From contig JAGFBZ010000178.1 in assembly GCA_018398805.1 (NCBI GenBank), positions 2,105,856 to 2,169,855 on the forward strand: a DNA stretch of 64,000 nucleotides, written 5' to 3'. The notes beneath the pieces are model-generated. The model saw only the letters and a program-made list of their open reading frames with translations. It was not told the DNA's origin and did not search any database. Position 1 is the stretch's first letter. Every line of letters begins with the position of its first letter. Source of the stretch: Hirundichthys speculiger. Its lineage: Eukaryota; Chordata; Actinopteri; Beloniformes; Exocoetidae. Made by a program: the position numbers and the translations under genes. Positions 29,665 through 38,241 of the stretch are shown here, in pieces.

Positions 29665-30549
29665 GTTTATACATATACATATAAATGGGACAAGTAGAGG
29701 CCGAATATAGATTTTATAAATACATATACATCATATACACACATACATACATACATACATACACATTTTGAGATGCTTTTTCATGAAACACATCTCAGTT
29801 TGGCTTTTTTACTGGAGAAGAGTTGTTTTCTCAAAGCACACAGTTCTGTAATGTAAAAGCTGCCCAGTATAACCACAAATGAGGCATTTCCTGGCTGTTT
29901 AAAGCGTGTTCTCTCTGACATAAAGCTGTAGGTCATCCTTTTTTTTTGCAAAGCAAATCAAAGTTGTCAAAAATAAAATGACAGAATATTAAGTTGCAGA
30001 CAATTTCAAAGCAAAAAACAAAGAAATCTCATGAACAAGCTGCACCTTCTTACTGCCAGATCTCCTTTAATTCTAAGATCAGTTCTGACAGCGAAGTCTT
30101 AAAACAGCAGGATGCCTAAGAGTTCTTTAAAAATTCCCACCCTCCAGCTATGGTTTGTAAACCATTCTGCAGCTATCAACTGTGTAGCTTGCACATCTTA
30201 CAGAAAACAGAAAAACACATGACTTGTTAATATAAATTCACCGTTTATGTGAATTTCACCTCTTTGGCTCCTCACATTGACTGCACTGACACTTTGGTTC
30301 CATCTCAGAAAAACAATGAATCAAAAAAGTCAGACTGAAATGGATGTTGAAAGATGCAAATGCATCAACCAGTCCATGTCCATGTTCTAAATGGCAAATC
30401 TCAGAGAGTACACTCACAGTGATTTTTCTTGGACAGGGTGTGAATAAGTGCTGAAACTGCTTCATCCCAGTTACTGTCATGTTACCAAAAGAGATTTCAC
30501 TTTTTTCAATCGCAAGTTCCAAACAAAATGAACCTGATTTTCATTGGTA
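29665..30549. other. Intergenic, tetranucleotide microsatellite
   Basis: A (CATA)n run lies at about 29736-29762. The remainder to 30548 has no recognised gene or element. Confidence 0.45.
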
Positions 30550-30756
30550 CACTATACTGCCAAGAGTTTGCTCACCCATCCAGATGATCAGAACCAGGTG
30601 TTCCAGTCACTTCCATGGCCACAGGTGTATATAATTAAGCACCTAGACATGCAGACTGTTTCTAGAAACATCTGTGAAAGAATGGGTCTCTCTCAGGAGC
30701 TCAGTGAATTCCAGCATGAAACTGTGATAGGATGACACCTGTGCAACAAATCCAGT

Positions 30757-31390
30757 CGTGCAAAGTGTTGGATGCAGTGGAGTAAAGCAGCCACCACTGG
30801 ACTCTAGAGCAGTGGAGGAACGTTCTCTGGAGGGAAGAATCACACTTCTCCATCTGGTGATCTGATGGAAGAGTCTGAGTTTGGTGGTTTCCAGGAGAAC
30901 GGTACTGGTCTGACTGCATTGATCCAAGTGTAAAGTTTGGTGGAGGGGGGATTATGGTGTGGGGTTGTTTTTCAGGAGCTGGGCTTGGTCCCTTAGTTCC
31001 AGTGAAAGGAACTCTGAATGCTTCAGCAGACCAAGACATTTTGGACAATTCCATGCTCCCAACTTTGTGGGAACAGTTTGGAGCTGGCCCCTTCATCTTC
31101 CAACATGACTGTGCACCAGTGCACAGAGCAAGGTCCATGAAGACATGAATGGAAGAGTCTGGTGTGGATGAACTTGACTGGCCTGCACAGAGTCCTGACC
31201 TAAACCTGATAGAACACCTTTGGGATGAATTAGAGCAGAGACTGAGAACCAGACCTTCTGGTCCAACATCAGTGTTTGACCTCACAAATGTTCTTCTGGA
31301 AGAATGGTCATAAATCCCCATAAACACACTCCTAAACCTTGTGGACAGCCTTCCCTGAAGAGTTGAAGCTGTTCTAGCTGCAAAGGGTGG
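30757..31390 (+). pseudogene. Tc1-like transposase pseudogene
   Basis: The best frame begins after the deletion with the DAVE*SSHHW-type region and continues to KGGPTSY near 31400. Stops and frame changes occur at about 30780-30950 and at 31148. The N-terminal helix-turn-helix region is largely gone, so no active transposase can be made. Confidence 0.75.
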
Positions 31391-31474
31391 ACCCACATCA
31401 TATTGATTAGGAATGGGATGAACTAAAGCTCATATGTGAGTCAAGGCAGGTGAGCGAATACTTTTGGAAATATA

Positions 31475-31925
31475 GGGCCCGATCTTCCACCAAACCTCCT
31501 AAAGCCGCTATTAAGAGATAGCGGGGAGCGGGAGGGGCGTTCCCCCGTAAAGAATGCAATCTTCCACCTCCCTAAACCTGCGATCTTACCTGCACTAACC
31601 GCTATATTATGCATGGGAGTGGTTAGGGAGTTCCACCTGTTAAACCAATCAGTGTGTCAGTAGCCATTGCCTTTTAGAGCCGGTTGCGCAACCAGCAACC
31701 CGCTACCCATGATCGCAAGATACAGAGTTTGCAGAAAGCGCAAAAGACACGCCCACTGCCACACCTACATTGCGAATAAGGGAGTTTGCAAAGAGGATAG
31801 TGGCTTTAGGGAAGCGGAAGATTGCATAGCGGTTAGCAGAGGTTCCTAAACCCACAATTTGCAGGTAGCGGGTAGCAGCTAGCGGGTAGCAGCTAGCGGC
31901 TAGCGGGAGGTGTACAATTGGGGCC
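31475..31925. mobile_element. PIF/Harbinger-type MITE with 3-bp TSD ATA
   Basis: 451 bp, beginning GGGCCCGATCTTCCACC and ending CAATTGGGGCC, flanked by ATA on both sides (31472-31474, 31926-31928). The target is the right terminal repeat of the Tc1 element, which reads continuously if the MITE is removed. The right part has short AGCGGGTAGCAGCT repeats. Confidence 0.85.
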
Positions 31926-31933
31926 ATAGTGTA

Positions 31934-33841
31934 TGTGTGTAATCTCTCTCCATTTTTTTATGAGAGACTAAAGCTGTGCTGTCACTGGTGCTGAAGACAG
32001 ACCACTGTCCTCTTTTTGACCAAAAACGTAGCAAATCAGCGTCTCACCACTTCTGCTACACCAACAAGGCGAACAAGAAGCAGGTGAAATGTACAGCATT
32101 CCACAATCAATTTTCTGACTGTGGGAGAATCACCAATGTGAACACATTTATGCACTCAAAACCTTGTAACTGTGCAACTCCACAGTTTGGAGCAGGGCCA
32201 TAAACCTAATTTCTTCCTCAGTGTAGCTGTCATTGGCCACAATCACAAAACTGCTTTGTTCCACCCTGCAGTGCCTTTACTCTGCCTGCTGTGCTCTGTG
32301 AATAGCAGAGAATAGCAGGCCTCTGTTCTGCCTTGGGAGATAGAAACAGAGGCAAAACGGGAGCAAAGTGAGTGCTGTGTAGTGTTCTGGAAAGGTGTAA
32401 CAGAGGCATGAGGGTGGCTGCAAATACAGAACATGAAATTAGTCCATCATGGGAAATGGTGAGAACTGTGTCACAAGGGCCGTGAACACCACCAGCCAAT
32501 TGACAAGCAAACTAAAGACGCAACAGGAAAAAAAAAAAATACCACCGAGTTTTTGAGAACAGTGATCAAAGAAGCATAAACTGGCTGGACTGGCTGTATT
32601 ACAAATTTAGTCACTCAACTTGGGGCGCTAACCACTGGGCAACCTGGAGGAGTCTCCACCAGCTCAGTCCGGGCCTTCATCATGGAGGCAACCAGGTAGA
32701 AACTCAGTGCTAACTGAAAAAGCAGCAAGAGAACATTAGGGATTTGCTGCCTATTGCCTACTGATGAAACTGTGGAATGTCATAAAGCTTTGTGAAAGTG
32801 TAAAAGTTCACATTGGGTAGGGAATATTGCGCTGTCTCGGTATCATTGTGAATGCACAGCTGGAGAGTGGAAGCAGAATGAAGAGGGCATCTTCAATGCA
32901 TCTTTATACCATAATGTATCTCTGAATAAAAGCTTTAATGAGCAGTGTGTGGAAACCTGCTCTTGTCACCAAAAATTCACATATAATTAAATACAAAAAT
33001 TAAATACATATGATTAAATACAAAAAGTTGGTTCTTCTTATCCAAAGGCTGTGGAACTTATCGTTCATAAAAGTAATTCTTTAAGGTGCATTTATTAAGT
33101 AATTCCAGTTGCAGTTGTATCTAAAATGCTGATGTTCTTTTGGCATCAAGAGACAATTTCAGGTGCATTACCACCAGATTTGTGTGATGGATCATGCTCT
33201 GGCCATCAAAGGTGCCTACATGCAAGACTTTAATCTCATCAGGGACTTTGTCTGGGTATAAGTAACTTGAAATGACAAACTGAGCCTTAGTTGGCTGTCT
33301 GTCATGTACTTTGAAGGGAGGGTCAGCAGGATAGAGACCAGCAAGTGATTACATAAAACTAATAATGTGTGGAGGCTTGAGAGGGGTTGGAACATGGGGA
33401 TCCAAAGGCTGGAAATCTGTGCACAAAGCACAAAGCACACGGCTAAAAACAATATTGGATGCCAGTGATCGTCAGGCCTTCAGGTAGCACTGCGTTAGAA
33501 ACAGCAATGACGGATCAGTGTATGGGCTCAGGAACATTTCCAGAAATCACTTCATGAGAACACAGCTCACCACGCAATCCACAAATGCAACTTAAAGCTC
33601 TGTCATTTAAAGGAGAAGCCATATGTGATCAGGATCCAGAAACACAGTCATCTTCTTTGCACCAAAACTAACTCAAACTAGACTGAGTCAAACTGGAAAA
33701 CTGTCCTGTGGTAGACAGGTTTTCTATGTTCTGTTGTGAATAAACATGGGTCTATGAGACTGCATGTCGTTTTTAATGTACATTTTACACAGTGTGCCCG
33801 ATTTTTTTGAACTGGGGATGTATAACGGTCATCAGTCTTAC
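31934..33841. other. Region downstream of paralogue C, no further exons recognised
   Basis: Searched for MATE exons 14-16 on the minus strand by motif ([18 protein letters not shown]) without success. A minus-strand stretch at about 32600-32720 (TTTTTCAG, then LALSFYLVASMMKARTELVE) resembles an exon but has no family match. Confidence 0.4.
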
Positions 33842-33974
33842 CTACAATCCCCATGTTTGCAACAAACATGAGGGACACGCCAATGGGGAACCCAATGAAA
33901 TAGAATCCCACAAAATTACATGCAGCACCAATGAGCTGTTTCCCTGCTCCTCTGAGAACGCCTGCACCCACACC
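33842..33974 (-). CDS. slc47a: Paralogue C, exon 13
   Basis: 133 bp: GVGAGVLRGAGKQLIGAACN then [20 protein letters not shown]. Acceptor TTTTTACAG, donor GTAAGA. Loses one Gly of the GGVLRG motif (GAGVLRG). Confidence 0.82.
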
Positions 33975-34075
33975 CTGTAAAAATCAAACACAGGTGTGGT
34001 AAAATAGCGTCTTGGATGTGCAAACATATCTGTATGTTTAGAGACTTGTTGGCATGATAAAGCCTCGTCTCTCAC

Positions 34076-34145
34076 CGCAGTAGCATCGCAGACATGCATG
34101 AAACTGAATATGAGCATGACATCAGCAACCCTCTGAATGATGTCT
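34076..34145 (-). CDS. slc47a: Paralogue C, exon 12
   Basis: 70 bp: DIIQRVADVMLIFSFMHVCD then ATA. Asp occupies the human Glu389 position, as in A and B. Acceptor CCTTTCAG, donor GTGAGA. Confidence 0.8.
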
Positions 34146-34649
34146 CTGAAAGGATGCAGAAATAGATCGTTCTTGGATTGCAAAAAAACAAATTCTAATC
34201 ACTGTATATCATCTCCGAAATGGAAAATTACTGGCCACAAAAGGATTATTCCATTTTTCAGTGAGGTAACAGCATTATAAATGATTTATAGCTAAAAATA
34301 CACATAACACTGACTGCTTCAGCTGTTGACATGGAAATGTCACAAGAACAAGATTATCTGATCCCCATTATTGTTGTATTTGGTCAACAAAGCTTAAAGA
34401 TGCTACATCTGAGCAAGGAAATAAAATCAAGCACACACTGTATACTTGGAAGAGTTTGTTTTTGTAGTGTGCTTAAACCCAACTGAAGTTTATTAAACAG
34501 TCACAGTTTAGTGTTTATAAGTCAACATCTAGTTAATTTATGACACTCTGTATGACTCATGAAATTTGCAAGAGAATGTAACCAAACGTTCACTATGTTT
34601 TTTGTTTTTTTTTTTTTTTTTGCAAAGAAGTGTGTGTGAGTGCACTTAC

Positions 34650-34725
34650 TGATCTGAGGTGAAAATGTGTCCAATGACATTTCTGGCGACGCCGATACAA
34701 AGTCCAACAAAGCACGCAACTAAGA
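34650..34725 (-). CDS. slc47a: Paralogue C, exon 11
   Basis: 76 bp: LVACFVGLCIGVARNVIGHI then FTSDQ. Acceptor CAACGCAG, donor GTAAGT. The equivalent exon in A reads [14 protein letters not shown]. Confidence 0.8.
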
Positions 34726-34948
34726 CTGCGTTGCACAAATACAAAACAGTAAGCCGTCAACTAAGTTGAGCGAAGCGAAACAGGAGAAAAGATTACATGT
34801 TAAAAATGTGTTGTTCTTCAGAGATTTGGCTGTGTGTACATGAGAGCTTTTGTTTAAAATGTCAGTGATTTTTCATCTACAACAATAAAATCAGTGACTG
34901 ATTTGCAAGTTAGAGGTCTCTCATTTCTTCACCTGGAAATTATGTTAG

Positions 34949-35188
34949 AACTAGAAAAGGACTCGGAGAGCGCTGACCTCCACCAAGCTAAACAATTATC
35001 GAAAATTTGAAAGTGATCCAGAATACAGGATTTCTTCCAGATCACAGCCAAAATGAAATCAGTTTTCCTTTTCACATTTCTGACAACTCCTGAAAATTTC
35101 ATCAAAATCCATCCATAACTTATATTGAACACAGACAGACAGACAGATAAATGCTGGCAAAAACAACCTCCTTGGCGGAGGTAAAAAT
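34949..35188. repeat. Widespread animal repeat with CCTCCTTGGCGGAGG end
   Basis: Contains GAGAGCGCTGACCTCCACC near the left and CCTCCTTGGCGGAGGTAA at the right. GAAAATTTCATCAAAATCC and an (ACAG)n run lie between. This combination is a dispersed repeat found in many animals. The two ends are partly complementary. No coding content. Confidence 0.55.
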
Positions 35189-35692
35189 TGTTCGTTTACC
35201 TGTGTTGCTGGGTTACGCTCATACAGACAAGGGGCCCTCCTAGCCAATGGGATGCCAGGAAGATGCTAAGTGATAGCCAATGTCAGAGCAGCTCGGACAC
35301 ACCGCTTTCAAACTGAGATACAGAGCCGACAAGTATGTTTACATTCGGTAAACTCTGGGAGCTGCGAGTAGCAGCGCTACTGTATTTTTGCCTTTCATAT
35401 CCTGAAATTTCTTTCGTAACAAGAGGCAATATTTTCCCGTTGAGGCGTTTCGTAACCTGAAAATTTTGTACGTGGAGAAGTGTTAAAATGATGAAGCTCT
35501 TTCACAGGTCTGTCTGGATGGAGACCCTGCCCGTTGGTCCTCATGTATATGGGGCTCAGGGGAAGCAGGGTTAACGTAAGTCTGTAACCTTTTGTGGTTT
35601 TGTTTGACAGGCCTCCACTGTTGGTGTGGACCGTCCGGGAACATGTGTCCTTTCATCAGCTGAGCTGTGTTAATATACGGAGAATACTGTGT
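35189..35692. other. Intergenic, nothing firmly recognised
   Basis: A short plus-strand stretch at 35488-35572 (MMKLFHRSVWMETLPVG) followed by AACGTAAGT looks exon-like, and TTTGACAG at about 35604-35611 looks like an acceptor. It has no family match. It lies outside the duplicated block. Confidence 0.35.
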
Positions 35693-35989
35693 TGTTGTAA
35701 CGGGTATGGAACGAACCAATTAGCAGCACAACTAACACAGGTAAAAGTTCCAGAACAGTCTTTATTCACAGATTTGCAGACACAACAGCCGATCAGATGG
35801 TGGCAGGAAAGAACTGGATCCAAGGGGGGTATGGAAAGCAGGGAACAGAGTTGTATGTGTGGCAGATGCCTGTCCAAAAGTCTTCACTTGTACTTCAGTC
35901 GCAGCCAAGTCCTTTTTAACTGTTCTAACCTGCCTCACCAGAACCATAATTTTACAGGCAAAATAGTATTCTACATTTTTGCCTTAACA
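35693..35989 (-). repeat. LTR-like sequence at the duplication boundary
   Basis: On the minus strand it begins TGTTAAGGC and ends CCCGTTACAACA, with a polyadenylation-like GTGAATAAAGACTG about 60 bp before the end. This fits a short solo LTR. No clear target duplication was found. Its right edge coincides with the point where A/B homology begins (about 35985). Confidence 0.45.
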
Positions 35990-36330
35990 CTGACCAAATG
36001 AACCACTCGCCAGGCGGTGGGGGGTGGACAGACAGAAAGCTGTACATCAGCAAATATCAACAACAAAGTGAAGCAAAATTATAAAGAAGAATGAGTCTCC
36101 AAAACGAATGTCAGACTGATAAATCACACAGGAAACATGCACCTAAAGTTATTGCTTCTAAGAGTCAAGCTACCAAATCAGGGGGCCGCAAGATTTTTAT
36201 CGAACTTCATTTATGTTAAATCACACATTTATGTTTTCTAATGTTTGTGCACAATTGTAGACTTTATATATTCTGCAAACCACTGTGTTTTTGTTATTTA
36301 CATCAACAGCATGGTTTCTGACTGGAATCC
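35990..36330. repeat. Left end of the tandem segmental duplication (copy B)
   Basis: Aligns with 4686-5100 in copy A with scattered substitutions and short indels. Non-coding. Confidence 0.75.
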
Positions 36331-36860
36331 TGTCAGTGTCGTCTGTCCGTATTTCCAGACATTTTAGGCTTACTAGCAAGATGGCCACTTCACAGAAGAC
36401 TGACGGGACAACGAAGGCCTCTGCCTGTCACGTAAGAGGATTTCCCACCTGGAACGACTCCAAAATCGCCAGCAATAAGTTGGATTTGTTCCCAGGTGAG
36501 AGATGGATTCTGCCCTCTGTCTCCAATTGTATTCCTAATTTTTTGGACAAAATTTCCAGGTTCAGTCAAGGTCTGAAGGGGTTCTGCCTTTTGCAGATGA
36601 TGTGGTCCTGCTGGCGACATCTGTCGGGGGGGTCTCTGGCTCTCGCAGTAGCAGCTGAATCTGACACCATGATTCTCAGCTGGAAAAGGCTGGAAGGCCT
36701 CCTGCGCATCGGGAGAGAGGTACTGCCTCATGTGGAGGGGTTCAAGTATTTTGGAGTTTTGTTGATGAGTGAAGGAGGAGTAGAGGAGATGGACAGGCGG
36801 GTTGGTACGAGTTACTAGTTCTAATGAACTAAAGCCACATGCCTCTAATTCAATCATAAA
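36330..36860 (+). mobile_element. RTE-type LINE fragment (B-side copy)
   Basis: Pre-duplication partner of 5100-5650. The plus-strand frame keeps SDTMILSWKRLEGLLRIGRE then VLPHVEGFKYFGVLLMSEGG, the thumb-proximal region of an RTE reverse transcriptase. The catalytic region is destroyed. Confidence 0.68.
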
Positions 36861-37270
36861 ATGATCAGGTGGGATGCATCACAGAATTCATTGGAGTTGA
36901 ATGGTAAGGGGACACTTTTACTCCTTTTACTTTCTAAACCACAGCTGCTTTGAATTATTTTGTAATATCTCATCCAATAAATAAAAAAAAAACAAGAGCA
37001 TGTGGTTGAGCCCGATCGGGGAGCATGCTGCATGTCCAGAGGAAATAAACTGCAACAAAAACCAGCTTTCATTAAATCTGTATCTCCTATTATAACTAAA
37101 AATGCCTACCTGAGGTTATGTACACTTATGACAGCATCAGGATATCTATCAGATCATATAATTAAAGCCCTTGACAAGTTTGTGGATTTCTTTGGCTTTT
37201 CCAACCTTATCATCTGATTTGATTCAGCTCTCTGGCAGCGAGGAGCTTCACGGTTATATGTGATAAGGTT

Positions 37271-37880
37271 TGTGAGGGACCGAACAGGCTGGCAAAAAAG
37301 GAACAACAGGAAATATCAAAAAATAAAGGATTTTATTTATCCAACTTAACAGAGATAAAATGTAAACAAATGAAAATAAGTGAGCTCATAAAAGAGGTCA
37401 ACTAAATCAAACTAAACTTAGGCTTTTTAACAAATACACACAACCAAACAAACAAACAAAAATCAACTCACCTGACTCCCAACAGGCAAGAGTGCAAGAG
37501 AAATCATTAACAAAATAACTATAACATACACCTAAACCAAAACTATTTATCCAAGCTAGTAACTCAAAGGTTGACATCTCCCCCTCCATGGAGTATTAAA
37601 CATGGTCTTATCCACGTGGCTGCATCTGGTCTTGATTTGAATTTCTGTCCTCAGGCCCTAGAGACTCCAGCCACAGCAACGCCACAGAACTGGTAACTCA
37701 AAGAAACACCAATCAACTGAACAAACGTAAACCAAATTGACTGAAAAAACTTAACATGTGCACTACAGATAAAACTCAAGTACAGTCAAAATAAAATGAA
37801 AACTGTTGTTATAATAATTCAAATCATATGAAATACCTGTAACAATGTATCATGTAATGGCAGCAAGTGCAGCCATCACA
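37271..37880. mobile_element. Solo LTR with 5-bp TSD and paralogous empty site
   Basis: 610 bp, TGTGAGGGACC ... GCAGCCATCACA, flanked by AGGTT on both sides (37266-37270, 37881-37885). Copy A has one AGGTT at 5911-5915 in matching sequence. A TG...CA unit with 5-bp duplication is the mark of LTR-retroelement integration. The provirus interior has been lost. Confidence 0.88.
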
Positions 37881-38031
37881 AGGTTGTTGTCTAAACGCTG
37901 CACAAAGCTGCTGGTTCTCAGCAGGACACGGGAGCCTCTGAACCAGCAAAAGTGATCCAGAGTTAACAAAAACATAATTCACTCCAACTCTGAACCGTCA
38001 GACCTGAAGACCGTCGATCTGAGCAGCAGCT

Positions 38032-38241
38032 TCACAGCAGCAGAGCGGTGAGGAACCGAGACGCAATGATTCCAGCGGCGAGGATGAGGACCATGAGCAG
38101 CAAAGTCAGGCCACGGCGAATAACCAGCTGCCTCACTGTCAAAACATCCCCCACTGTAGTGATGGTGGATTTATTCTGGTCTGGACCATCAGCCTTCTGG
38201 TACCCGTGGTTCTCCTCATCACAGATGGATGCTGTTACATT
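38032..38241 (-). pseudogene. slc47a: MATE copy B exon 16, severed 3' piece
   Basis: Still open from [20 protein letters not shown] through [20 protein letters not shown] to the TGA at 38032-38034. It would be translated only if the element were removed by splicing or a new acceptor were used. Retention of an open frame implies a young insertion or residual use. Confidence 0.85.

Larger units (their letters stand above)
30550..31931 (+). mobile_element. Tc1-like transposon, internally deleted and interrupted
   Basis: Left end CACTATACTGCC preceded by TA, right end ATAGTG followed by TA at 31932-31933. Transposase remnants on the plus strand include [32 protein letters not shown] and DWPAQSPDLNLIEHLWDELE, the DDE/D-type catalytic core of Tc1 transposases. 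About 0.5 kb of the N-terminal half is missing near 30757. The right terminus is split by a Harbinger MITE. Confidence 0.88.
33842..34725 (-). pseudogene. slc47a: Third SLC47A/MATE paralogue, three-exon remnant (C)
   Basis: Three minus-strand exons match MATE exons 11, 12 and 13 with exactly the same lengths (76, 70, 133 bp) and phases, intact GT-AG sites and no stop. Sequence is clearly diverged from A and B. No exons 1-10 or 14-16 are recognisable around it, so it looks like a truncated gene or one broken by rearrangement. A mis-assembly is possible. Confidence 0.8.

Noticed and set aside
29736..29762. CRISPR-like or satellite array
   Set aside because: It is a simple (CATA)n microsatellite without spacers.
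32600..32720. Possible last exon for paralogue C (minus strand, hydrophobic stretch after TTTTTCAG)
   Set aside because: No similarity to MATE exon 16 and no linking exons 14-15; one hydrophobic stretch is not enough.
35488..35612. Exon-like plus-strand segment with donor- and acceptor-like signals
   Set aside because: The frame hits a stop before the donor-like site and has no homology; splice-like strings of this quality occur by chance.
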